From NCBI GenBank assembly GCA_963921825.1, contig OY997588.1, positions 51,716,803-51,780,802 on the forward strand: a stretch of DNA of 64,000 bases. Direction: 5' to 3'. Position 1 is the stretch's first letter, and the number at the start of each line of letters is the position of its first letter. Below the pieces are notes generated by a model, which did not search any database, was not told the DNA's origin, and was given only the letters and a program-made list of their open reading frames with translations. Source of the DNA: Erodium maritimum (Eukaryota > Streptophyta > Magnoliopsida > Geraniales > Geraniaceae). The translations under genes and the position numbers were made by a program. Shown in pieces: positions 1 to 9,976 of this stretch.

Positions 1-769
1 TCGCCCTTGCAGCATCGAATTTGTCCTCAAATTCTGCGACCGAAGATGTTTGTGTAAGCTGGAGGAACTCAATCACTGCATCATCATGCCCTAACGCCTC
101 AAATTTCCAGGCCATATCCCGAATAAGCTCGTCCCAGCCAATATGCTCACGGCCTCTCTGATACATCAAGTACCAGGATTCTGCACGACCGGAGAAGTGT
201 AACGAGGCTAATCTGGCTTTGAAGTCGTCTTCAATGTTGTAAAAGTCAAAGTACGATAAGCATTTTTGGATCCACATGGAGAGGTTCGTGCCATCAAAAC
301 AGGGGAAGGTGATATTTGGTGTATGGTGTTGTTGTGGGAGAGGTTGTTGTGGTGGTGGTGGTTGTTGTGGTTGTTGTGGTGGAGCTGGAGCAGGACGGGG
401 TAGGGGTGGGTGTAGTACTGGAGGTGGTGGTGGGTGTGGAGTGTATGGGGTAGGAAAGTTTCGGAAGGGGGAATCGGATCTGTATTGTGGGATGGATTGC
501 TCTGGGTCAGGGGTGTGTGCAGCTTCACGGTTCTCTCCGGCGTAGCTTGTAGAAGCCTGGGTAGGTCTGTGTAGCTGTTGAAGCTGGGTAAGGATGAGAT
601 CTAGGGTGGCCTTGAGCTCAGCTTGGCCGACATGCATCGAATCCATCCGAGCATGAACCCCTTGCAAATTTGTTCGGACTTGCGTCTGGATACCATCCAC
701 CTTGCCTGCGAGGGAGGCCAGGCTCGGAGGCGTTGTGCCTGGGTCTGTAACCTCCGGAAGATCCTCCAT
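1..769 (-). pseudogene. gag: Gag N-terminal part of an LTR retrotransposon, cut by window edge
   Basis: Read on the minus strand, an open frame starts at an ATG at 767-769 and runs off the window without a stop. It encodes about 256 residues of a capsid-type Gag. The first ~75 residues are hydrophilic; a Pro/Gln/His-rich linker follows (about residues 95-155, which gives the G-rich plus strand at 310-450). The capsid domain begins near residue 158 with FPCFDGTNLSMWIQKC, followed by AESWYLMYQRG and WDELIRD. This order matches the retrotransposon gag domain of plant Ty3/gypsy elements. The ATG lies 30 bp inside the primer-binding site, as expected for a first gene. The pol region would lie left of the window, so lineage and intactness cannot be judged. 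Confidence 0.8.
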
Positions 770-787
770 AGGTCGCTGGAACAAGGA

Positions 788-799
788 CTACTGATACCA
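788..799 (-). promoter_or_regulatory. Primer-binding site, initiator-Met tRNA type
   Basis: On the minus strand TGGTATCAG begins one base inside the LTR edge. Nine bases match the usual tRNA-iMet primer site; the following bases (TAG) do not match the canonical AGC. It fixes the LTR boundary and the minus orientation of the gag element. Confidence 0.75.
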
Positions 800-800
800 G

Positions 801-1226
801 TGTAATGAACCCAACAATGAACACACTTTTTAAGCTATAATTGCTGACACTTTTTGATTAAACGACGATCCAATTACAGAGATGCTCCAGGCTTGAGCTT
901 TTCCTTGCTACAAGGTTCTCTACAATTTTCTCTACTCTGGAATGAAACAGAAACCTAATACATATAGCCAACTACAGACACGATCATTTAATTAAAAGCT
1001 ACTTTCTTCTTAACCCTCTTTTCCTCCTGCAAGTCGTCTCTGAACCTCTGCTCTGTTTTTGGACATTTCCTCTCGCCGTGCCGACCAAGTTTCAGAGGTT
1101 GAAGGCGACGTTTTGTGGCTCCCAAAAACGACAGCGTTGCAGTAAGTGGTTCCTTCTTCACTTGGGCTGTACTCCACCGGCCCAATACTTCTCTTTTTAG
1201 GCCCAACATCAGATGAGACCGTTACA
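801..1226 (-). repeat. 5' LTR (426 bp) of the minus-strand gag element
   Basis: The segment starts TGTAATGAAC and ends GTTACA, giving five-base inverted ends TGTAA/TTACA, and lies directly next to the primer site. The outer flank is ATATG (1227-1231); the partner duplication would be beyond the left edge of the window. The LTR appears to have inserted into an older Tekay-like LTR whose remainder begins at 1227. Confidence 0.75.
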
Positions 1227-2799
1227 ATATGTTCTCCAAAAGCTAACCAACAAGCTCCGGCGTGATCTCAGTCACTCGCCTAGCTTTCCTTTCCCTCGGT
1301 CTGCAGCACGATCTAATAAGAACACGATTTTAAATACTTATAAGCTCGCAGACATAAACTGGAATTTAATAAACTTAACGCCCAAAGGTAGCCCCGACAA
1401 TGTCGATCACTCCCAAACTTCCCAATCACTCGACATTGTCGATAAAGGACCCGTAAAGGTCCGATTCGCCCGACATGGCGAATCTGCCCGGGTTTTGGAA
1501 ATGCCCTTCCGGGGCTCCAAAAATTCCCGTTCTCGTTTCTACGCTCTTAGAATAATTCAAGGGTCCCTAGGCACTTAACGAAATCGAATTCCGACTTCCG
1601 AGTCAAATAATTAACGTTTAAAGTTTCTAAACCCGATAATTACAACTTTCGCATTTTAAATCCAATTTTCGATTCAGTAGTGGATAAATGGTCCGGGGAA
1701 CGTTCTAAACTACCCGGACACAAAACCCGAGTACCCGAGCACGTGGGCCCCACCCGGCCCAACTTGGCCGTGGGTCCTAAGGTTCAAGTGGGCCCGGCCC
1801 ACCATGGTGGTGGCTAGCCCTAGCTCCGGCCAGCCACCCCGAGGTCCGGCCAGCACCGGCCAGCTCCGGCCAGCACCGGACAGGTCCGGCCAGCACCGGC
1901 CAGCCCCGACCAGCCACTACAAGGCACGGCCAGCCACCTCACATGGTGGCCAGAGCTCCTCCCGAGCTCCCGGTCGCCGAAAAATGTCCTCCTTCACCTC
2001 CAAACGTCCCCAAAATGTCTCTAAAAACCCCCAATCCTTAATATAACCCTAAACCATTCACTTTAACAAAACCCTAGCTTTTGAAATTTAGTAAAACGAT
2101 AATCGGTTTGGTGATTACCATAGAGGAAGACGAGGGGAGTCCGATTCTTGCAACGTTTAGACGATCCAAAGGTTGAAGCTTCGTGAATAGTATCAAGACC
2201 CAAGCTTCTTCTCTCTTTTTCTATCTTCTTCCTTCTCTCTTCTTTCTCTTTCTAAAAACACTAACTTTGCCAATTTCCCCCCCTTTTCTCCTTATGGCCG
2301 AACCCCCCCTCTCTTCTTGCCTTCTTGTTTTTCCCCATAAATCTAACACCACCACTTGGTTGAAAAGTGGCAAGGTGGGTCCCACACCTTTTTGGAACAA
2401 TATCTAGAAGATATTTTCCAATCAGATTCGTGAAAATCGGACGTTTCGGGCCCTAAACGGGCACTTTTTCCAATAAATTACGAAACTTGACGGGCTACAA
2501 GGAAACGGCTCAACTAAGACCGCTGCGACGACAGCTAAGCTTTTTGGATCCAAAACGGGCCTCAAATGGACCAAAACGTCGCTCGGTTGACTTGTCCAGC
2601 GAAAAGTCAACATTTCCCAAATTGGTCAGAAAGTTGCCCTGAGTCCCCCGGAACTCACTTTGGTCGATAACGGGGTCAACTTATGTCCGGTATGACCCTC
2701 GGGGTCATATTTAGGTTCACTTAAGTGTCTACAAGAAAAAATCTCAATTTTCCTGTTTTTCACATATTTGACTGGCGTTGACCGGGAGTGGTTCTTACA
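1227..2799 (-). repeat. Partial Tekay-like LTR, minus orientation
   Basis: On the minus strand this begins at 2799 with TGTAAGAACCACTCCCGG, nearly the same start as the LTRs at 47532 and 3868. Further shared blocks follow in the same order: the AAGCTTAGC / GTCTTAGTTG stretch (about 2480-2545) and the AGAAACTTTAA block with GGAATTCGATT (about 1585-1640). The far end of the LTR (GGGGCGTGACA) is missing because the 426-bp LTR element sits at 1226. A GC-rich cluster of CCGGCCAG repeats occupies about 1810-1920. No protein is expected: short frames here are chance frames. Confidence 0.75.
1810..1925. repeat. CCGGCCAG-type short tandem repeats inside the LTR
   Basis: Degenerate repeats of the form CCGGCCAGCACCGG recur about eight times. 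The cluster lies at about the same LTR position as unrelated GC-rich clusters in two other copies of this LTR group (about 4760-4915 and 48345-48500). Confidence 0.6.
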
Positions 2800-3159
2800 T
2801 TTAACATTACATTGAAGGTGAATTTTCTGATTCAAGTCTTGAAGAACATGAGTCCTCCTTCTTATTTGGAAGCTCCCCTTTATGTGTGTGCTACAAGCCA
2901 TCCTCTATCTTTCACAACTACTGGTTTAATATTTCACTTGGTCCTTTTAGAAGTTTTGGAGATATAAAAAGTTCGGATCTTCAGTTTGGAGTCCTTCTCT
3001 TTATAGGTTTCTTGACGTGCAAGAAAGTTTCATTTTTCCTTGTTTTTCCCTAGTAAGTTAGTATGCTTTCCATCTTAAACGGGTTTTGTTGTGTATCTAC
3101 CTCCTCTTTCATCTCGAAAGAAGTTTTTAATCTAAATTTGCTTTGCCGATCAAAAAAAA
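2800..3159 (+). mobile_element. 3' end of a LINE (truncated remnant)
   Basis: The right end reads TTTGCTTTGCCGATC followed by nine A. It closely resembles the 3' end of the full-length LINE at 40880-40919 (TATGCTTTGCTGAT plus A-run), including a preceding CTCCTCTTT...AAGTTTTTAAT block. No reading frame of note survives. The left part is covered by the LTR fragment at 1227-2799, which presumably inserted into this 3' region. No target duplication was found. Confidence 0.55.
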
Positions 3160-3862
3160 ATTCATGAGGTTTTTATTGTTGTTTTCCTGTTACAGTATTT
3201 TCTATGGTAAGGACCTCTAAGGCTATAATGAGTAAAAAGTATGGGAAGAGGGATCTTTTGAAGAGAAAGAAAATGGAGAAGGTGATAAATAAGGCAGGTC
3301 AATAAACACTTTATTATTATTTTCAGCGTAATATTTTATTAGTTTACATATTGATCGAATGAATTATAAATTAAATAACTTGACATACAAAATGGATGTT
3401 TTATTAATCCCTAAAGTTGATCATTTGAATTCGATTTCAGTTCAGGTGCTTATGGTATTGTTTTCTCATTCATTTTTTTTTGGTAATTTGGTTCATTTGG
3501 TGAAGTTATTTTTCAAGTTATTGTTATTTACTGGAAAAATCATAATAATTGATATGTGTAAACCAATTGATCTATAATTGAGGTTGTTCATGATCTTTCA
3601 TTGAGAATAAGTAATATTGAAAGACTTTCTAACCATAGTGAAGTTGATTTTTAGGTTATTGTTCAAATTTTGGCATAAGTAATAGGCTGTGTTACAATAG
3701 TAACTCCTTTATTCCCCAAAGAATTGATATTTTCAGGTTTCGATCCAATTATGGCTATTGTTGCTCGAAAATTGTTCCAGTCTACTCCAGCGATCATGTG
3801 GATGGGTCGATTTTGCTGATGTCGTTGGATTGTCTCTTTTTGGTTATCTTTATGCCTTCATT
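3160..3862. other. AT-rich host-layer sequence without a recognised gene
   Basis: There is a 33-codon open stretch at about 3203-3304 rich in Lys/Arg (start MVRTSKAIM), and at about 3735-3867 an open stretch after a TTTTCAG acceptor-like site that is interrupted by the solo LTR at 3868. Neither is recognised. The region is continuous with 7103 once the solo LTR is removed. Confidence 0.4.
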
Positions 3863-3867
3863 GTTGG

Positions 3868-6800
3868 TGTAAGAGCCGTCCCCGGTCGATCACGATCGAA
3901 CCGGGAAAATTTGGGGAAAGTTGACTTTCCGCCGGAAAAGTCAACCGATGACTCCGGGAGTCATTCGGGACCTTTCCGGGACCCAAAAAGCTTAGCCATC
4001 CTTACGGTTAGCTTAGTTGGGTCGTTTCCTTTCAAATGACTACTTTTGCAAAAAAGTCAAACTAGGTCGAATTAGGAGTATTAACGAATTAATTTAATTT
4101 GAGCTGAGATATTTTAGGTTGAAGTGGACCCCATATGAACACATGTCCATGATAGCTTGGAGGGGAAGAAAAAGGTGAGAAAACACCAATTGGTCCCCAC
4201 TTGTGGACAAAAGAGAGAGATGGACTAAAGGACGAAAGGGACATTTCCACCTTGAGGATAAGGACACATGAGGACAACTTTTCAGCATGTTTGCTCCTTG
4301 TTGGCCGAAATTCACTAGCTAGGAAGAGAGAGAATGGAGATCCATTGAAAAAGAGAAGAAGAAGAAGAAAGAGAAGAAAAAGGAGCTCCTTTGGGTGTTT
4401 TCCAACGCCAATCTTCTCCAAAACACACTCATTCTCATCCCATCTTCATTCTTAAGGTGAGTACACTTTGAAAACCCATTTTTATGAAGTTTGGGTTTAT
4501 GGGTTTTATAGAAAAGACATGAAATAGGCATGAGTCTTAGGGATTTAAGGTTCTTAGTGTTTAATTAGATAAGTTATGGAGAAAGAGGAGATTGATGATG
4601 AAATTTCATTGGGTTTTTATGGTTTTGATGAAACCCATCATGGGTCTTGAAACTTTTGAGTGATTGTGGTTGATTTTGATGTTTTGGAGCTTAACAATGG
4701 AGTTGTGGAGAACATAGAACTAGTTAGGAACTTGTTGGGAGAAATGAGATATTTTTCCGGCGACCAGAGGTTCGCTGGAGCTCCGACCGGTCGCCGGAAT
4801 CCGGCCACCGGGGAGGGGAATGACCGGCCATGGTCGGCCCCACTTGGAACCGTGACCGGCCCGGTCCGGTCCGGCCACCCACGGCCCATGTGTGACCGTG
4901 GGGCCCACATGGCCGGGGTGTGGTTGTTTAATGCTTGGACAGTCTTGGATGAACCTCGGGATGATAATTTCACACCCGTAACGAATTATGGAAGTGATTC
5001 ATGAAATATCGGGAAAAGCGATTAGAAACTTTAATTTCGAAGTTAGAACGCTCGGACCTCGGAATTTGATTCCGTCAAGTGTGTTGGAACAAGTTAAGTT
5101 AATTAGGAACGATAGAAACAAAAAGGGAAATTTTTGGAGTCATGAGGGACGTTTTCCCGATGCCGGTCAAAATGGGCCTTCCGGGCCCATTTAGCAATTG
5201 GGGGTTAGTTTGGGTATTTCTCTCTTTAAACCACACTTGAATTAGCATTAATTCTCGGATTGCTTTGTGATCTTAGACGTTGGACCCGAACACGGCAGAG
5301 GAGGCTACCAGGCGACTCGCGTTGACTAAGCGTTTGGATAGCGATTAAGGTAGCGAAAAGTAGCGAATACCGGTTTAATTACGGAAAGTTACTAGTATGC
5401 ATATAGGTTACGATCGAATGTTATAATTGCAGAATTGCATGTAGGATGTCAGAAACGAGTGAAATGAGGGACATCTTGCGGGCCATATTGTGCCCGTAGG
5501 TTTGGGAATTGTTGTGTTGTGGTATCACATGTGGGTCCCTGGTTGGGCCCGTAGGATTGTGTGTTGACTGTGTTGTTGTGATTGGTGACTTGTAATACTT
5601 GATATGTGGTAAATCTGTTGTTGAATCGAGGATCATGATATGATAGGCTCGGTATGATATGTTAGTATGATATGCCTGGTATGCTATGTTTGGTATGACG
5701 TGAACTACTGTCATGTGATATGATCGGGTGATTGATAGATCGATCTGATGTCTTTGGTAAGTTTGTTTGTTAATGATATACCGTGTGTTCCGGTAGGATG
5801 CCTATGCCGACGGAGGATTCCGGCATAGGATCTCTAGACCGATGATGTGTTCCGGTATGATACATATACCGACGGAGGATTCCGGTATAGGATATCTAGA
5901 CTGATGATGCGTTTGGTATGAGACGTTTGAAGATGTTATTCCGGTCCGATATCGCGGATGTTGTGCCAGTTCCGTCACGATATGTTCCGAGGCGGTGTGT
6001 TCCGGTCCGATATCTATATCGATGGTGGTTCCGATATAGATATCTGGACCAAGGCTTCTGGTATGATGTCTATGTCGTGGAGGATTCCGGTATAGGATAT
6101 CTAGGCCGAGGATTTGGTTCCGGTGCGATACTTGTGATGCATGTGCGATTACGGTACAGGGGATCTAGAGCCGAGGAGGGTATTTCAGAGCAATGTTTAT
6201 ACCGTACCCCGGGATGGTATGTGTGATGTGAGTTGTACCCCGATGCTGTGTGTTCCGGGAAGATATAACCGACCGACGGAGGATTCCGGTCCGCGATATT
6301 ATGAGTTACCCCGAGGAGTCGTGTTCCGGGAAGATGTCCAGGCCGATGTGAGTTCGGACGACGTGATAAGTCGGGTTGTTGATGAGCCGACGCATTGCTC
6401 TGGAATACCATAGGTGGCAGTGATTGTTATGATATTACTATGTGTGTTGATTGTTGTGACTGCTTATGCATGCTACGTGATCTTCTGTGCTTTAAAATAC
6501 ATATTTACCTGAGTTTAGTGTATTGTCGTGCGAGTTCGCACGTGTGGTCGGTTGTGAGATAACTGTGTTCGTTGTCCATTGAGACTTGATTGGGTAATAG
6601 TGGTTAAGGGTATAGTTGAGAAATGTGGTATGAGTTCGGTTCAGTGTCGAGGTTGATTTACGGGTTGCACCCGAGCGAAGGTCAAGCGTTATCTTGGGTT
6701 ATGTGTTAATTAATTCATAGTTATTGTGCTTTTAGTATGCCCTAATTGGACGGTTACTCGTGGTGGTGAGCGAATAGCTCATCGCCTTAACTACTTTTTC

Positions 6801-7097
6801 TGTTGAGCGAAAGCTCATCCCCCTTCATTACCGTTTTACAAGTTTCGATCGTGAGTTGGTTTAGAGGACGTCTTAGAGTTGGGGAGCCTGACGAGAGTCC
6901 TTAGTTTTGGGATTTTATAGAGACGTACTTCCCTTGTATTAGACTCTTACTATTTGGTTTTCGAGCCTTGACTCGCGTTACTGAAATTTTTGGTTTTGAA
7001 ATTATATTTGGAGACTTATTTCGTTAAAGTTTGTTTTATTTATTGTTATTTTAGTTCACGTCTCGAGTCCGGTAAAAATCAGATTTGGGGCGTGACA
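3868..7097 (+). mobile_element. Solo Tekay-like LTR (3,230 bp) with 5-bp duplication GTTGG
   Basis: It starts TGTAAGAGCCGTCCCCGG and ends GATTTGGGGCGTGACA, the end shared by the Tekay LTRs later in the window. It is flanked by perfect GTTGG copies at 3863-3867 and 7098-7102, and no internal region, primer site or polypurine tract adjoins it. This is the footprint of insertion followed by LTR-LTR recombination. Long LTRs of this type are typical of the Tekay/Del chromovirus lineage. Short frames inside are not genes. Confidence 0.9.
5772..6410 (+). repeat. Tandem sub-repeats inside the solo LTR
   Basis: Units of about 65-110 bp repeat the pattern TGTTCCGGT, then a dyad ATATACCG, GACGGAGGATTCCGGTAT, then ATCTAGACCGATGATG. 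The first two units (5787-5905) are the most similar; later ones diverge. Confidence 0.7.
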
Positions 7098-7317
7098 GTT
7101 GGTGTCTTGATCTGCTTATTACAGTTACTATGGTTGTCATGTTTAAGAACAACTATGGACCAAAAGAAGATATTTATTCTTGATTATAAGCATTTTCCTT
7201 TTCAATATTTGTGTGTATATTTTTCTTTAATTTGTTAATTAGTCGATGTGTTTTAAATGTGCAAGAAGAATCACACACATGAATTTTAATTCTATTTTTA
7301 TTTAGGTGAATAGATAC

Positions 7318-7799
7318 ACGATTTTATCAATTATAAAATCGGTAGAACATCGGTAGATAAGTGGGGTCAAGCGGGAAGCCTCACCATCGACATTGCTAAA
7401 CAAAGTAAAGATGGGGAGTGGAGTTTTAGTAAGAGAACTGTGAAAACGGTTGTTTCCACGTCCCCAGTTTTCGTTTCCCCACAGCAGGTTGAGGTTGAGG
7501 AGGGAGTCGATTTTAGCGAGGCCGACATTACCCCGGAATGGAGTTCAGAACACTCAACTCCTGTTCCGGTCTCTAATCGCTTTCTTTGCTTGAATCCGGA
7601 CAGGAAGTAGGCAAGGAGGGCGGTGCTCTCTTTGTTACACTTTTCTGTTTCAGTTTGATTTTAGTATTGTTGTTTGCCTCTGTTTCGGTAAGGGAAAAAT
7701 GTCCTTTTAAGGATTGTTTTTCTCGCATCGTTTTACTTTTTGTAGAACACTTGCCTAATAAAACTTTTCGCTTATAAAAAAACGATTTTATCAATTATA
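7318..7799 (+). mobile_element. 5'-truncated retroposon with 18-bp target duplication
   Basis: Perfect 18-bp copies of ACGATTTTATCAATTATA lie at 7318-7335 and 7782-7799. Between them are 446 bp ending in AATAAAACTTTTCGCTTATA plus an A-run, so the insert has the structure of target-primed reverse transcription. The insert has an open frame from its 5' side to TAG at about 7607. The encoded C-terminal tail is acidic and Ser/Thr rich, ends NRFLCLNPDRK, and is not recognised. It is either a LINE 3' end or a processed gene fragment; the 3' UTR does not look like the L1-type LINE at 31893. Confidence 0.75.
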
Positions 7800-7854
7800 C
7801 ATCTCTATTGTGCAGTTTCAGAGATAATCATGTTTTATATTGTAAGAGCGGATA

Positions 7855-8497
7855 CAAAGATAATAATATACGTTACCAAGGGTAGACTACTTTTAATCAA
7901 TTGTTGAGCGGAATAATAGACGAGAATAGACTTGTTGATAACCCGGTATTTGAATTACAATCACTGGGTTGCGTCACTGAGAGTTCTGAATTTTTTTACC
8001 GATTTTATGTTAAACGCATATCTTTAATTAATTGTTAATCATAATTATATGCATGACTAGAGGTACGGTTAATTTTAATCAACTATTAATCGGAATTATA
8101 TGGGGACCAAGGGTACGACTACTTTTAGTGAATTGTTGTTCGGAATTATATGCAGTACTAGGAGTACGACTACTTTTAATCAATTTCTAATAGGAATTAT
8201 ATGAGGGACCAAGGGTATGACAACTTTTAATCAATTGTTATTCTGAATAGTAGACGCGAATCGAAGTGGTTTTGACAACCCGATGTTTGACTTGCAATTA
8301 CTGGTTGCGTTGCTGGGAATTCTGAATTTATAACCGATTTTTATGTTAAATGCTTATCTTTAATCAAGTGTTAATCAGAAATATATATATGGGACTAGGG
8401 GTTCGGTTAATTTTAATCAACTAGAATCGGAATTATACGAGGGATCAAGGGTACGACTACTTTTAATCAATTGTTGTTCGGAATTATATGCGGTATT
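7855..8497. repeat. Degenerate satellite-like array, left part (period about 337 bp)
   Basis: About 50-bp modules of the form ACGACTACTTTTAATCAATT...GGAATTATATG recur. A longer module starting ACCCGGTATTTG recurs at 7941 and ACCCGATGTTTG at 8278, a period of 337 bp. The array resumes at 22676 after the 14-kb insertion. Confidence 0.75.
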
Positions 8498-9467
8498 TGT
8501 TAGGTGTGTCCACATGTGAGTCAGTAGTACCACATCGGATACTTAAGGAATAAAGAAAGACTTAATATACACCTTGAACTCATGACCTGATAGGCTAGTC
8601 TTTTGGGTCAAGTGTGGTCGCCAATGTGTATATTATGGGCTTTTAGTTGTGTGCTCCTCCTTAGTAGGCCCGGTTATGTGGAATCTCCCAAGACACGGGT
8701 CGGGGTAAATCTCTTAGGGCTAGGAACACCAGGAAACCATGATTGCTCCTCTCATGGTGGTGGGTCCAGACAGGATGAAGTGGGCCCATATGGGATTGAG
8801 TAGAACAGGTAAAAAGTCGGGCTTAGGAGTGCGAGCAACCCGATGTGATGAGACTCAATGTGGAGAGGGAGATTGTTAGGTGTGTCCACATGTGAGTCAG
8901 GAGTCCCACATCGGATACTTAAGGAATAAAGAAAGACTTAATATACACCTTGGACCCATGACCTGATAGGCTAGTCTTTTGGGTCAAGTGGGGTGACCAA
9001 CATGCATATTATGGGCTTCTTGTTGTATGCTCCTCATTGATAAGCCCGGTTCTCCCCAACAAGTTGTATCAGAGCTGGTTCTATGGACTCTGCCAGGAAG
9101 CGGGTCGTGGTATATCTCCTAGGGCCAGAAACACCAGGATACCATGATCGCTGCTCTCTTGGTGGTGGGCCCAGATATGATGAAGTGGGGCCCGTATGGG
9201 ATTGAGTAGAACAAGTAAAAAGTTGGGCTTAGGAGTGCGAGCAAACCGATGTGATGAGACTCAATGCGGAGGGGGAGATTGTTAGGTGTGTCCATATGTG
9301 AGTCAAGAGTCCCACATAGGATACTTAAGGCATAAAGAAAGACTTAATATATACCTTGGACCCATGACCTGATAGGCTAGTCTTTTGGGTCAAGTGTGGT
9401 GGCCAATGTGTATATTATGGGCTTCTAGTTGTGTGCTCCTCCTTAGTAGGCCCGGTTCTCCCCAACA
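8498..9467 (+). mobile_element. TRIM-type mini LTR retroelement, tandem LTR-internal-LTR-internal-LTR
   Basis: Three direct LTR copies begin TGTTAGGTGTGTCCA at 8498, 8874 and 9280. The second and third are 188 bp and end CTCCCCAACA (9061, 9467). The first is truncated: about 30 bp across its end and the primer site are missing. The internal parts (about 200-218 bp) carry a primer site TGTATCAGAGC (9065-9075) and a polypurine tract GGAGGGGGAGAT just before 9280. There is no coding capacity, so this is a non-autonomous TRIM/SMART-like element, probably made tandem by LTR recombination. Confidence 0.8.
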
Positions 9468-9529
9468 AGTGTTTATGGCCCTAGGAGATATACCCCTACC
9501 CACTTCCTTGGAGCGTCCACAGAACCAGT
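9468..9529 (-). repeat. Inverted fragment of the TRIM internal region
   Basis: The minus strand reads CTGGTTCTGTGGAC...GTATATCTCCTAGGGCCA, matching the TRIM internal segment at about 9075-9132. It joins the inverted TRIM fragment directly to the LTR at 9530, leaving no room for a target duplication between TRIM and copia element. Confidence 0.7.
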
Positions 9530-9859
9530 TGTTGGGGTATAACAACGTGGAACAATATTCAAGCAAGAAGAAACCAAGAGAAAATAAGCAATCACACAAG
9601 AATTTACTTGGTTCGACAATTTGCCTACGTCCACGGTCTCACTACTCTCTTCTTATTGCTCTCATAATGAATGAATGATTTGGGTTTACAAGTACATGGT
9701 ATTTATAGGAGAATACAATGAGTAAATAAGGAAGGAATTAGGTTTCCTAATCCTAATAGGAAGTCTCCTCTAATTGCCTACTCAAGTCTCTTACCTAAAT
9801 CTATTAGGAAGACTAGACATTTCCTAAATAAAATAGGAAGTCTCCACACAACCCTAACA
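9530..9859 (-). repeat. 3' LTR of the Tnt1-like element
   Basis: 330 bp. The minus strand begins TGTTAGGGTTGTGTGGAG and ends GTTATACCCCAACA. It is preceded (minus strand) by the polypurine tract CAAGTGGGAGAT at 9860-9871. Confidence 0.85.
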
Positions 9860-9976
9860 ATCTCCCACTTGGAGACTGTCCATGAATGTCTTCATTTCAC
9901 TCCTACTCATGTAACTCCAATAACACCCCAATGCTCCATCAATAAGCTTCTGAGGTAGTGAGACATCTTCCTTCAA

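Noticed and set aside
276..545. Plus-strand 89-codon Gly/Cys-rich frame
   Set aside because: It is the complement of the Pro/Gln-rich linker of the minus-strand Gag; composition artefact.
1213..1578. Plus-strand 121-codon frame across the LTR junction
   Set aside because: It starts inside the 426-bp LTR and runs into a different LTR; no domain and no support as a gene.
6070..6413. Frames of 90-113 codons on both strands in the solo LTR
   Set aside because: Produced by tandem sub-repeats without stops; no protein signature.
8880..9075. 5S rRNA-derived (Cassandra-type) TRIM
   Set aside because: No 5S-like promoter boxes or 5S sequence seen in the LTRs.
9523..9534. Target duplication for the Tnt1-like element alone
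   Set aside because: Left flank CCAGT and right flank ATACT do not match; the right flank pairs better with the TRIM's left flank.
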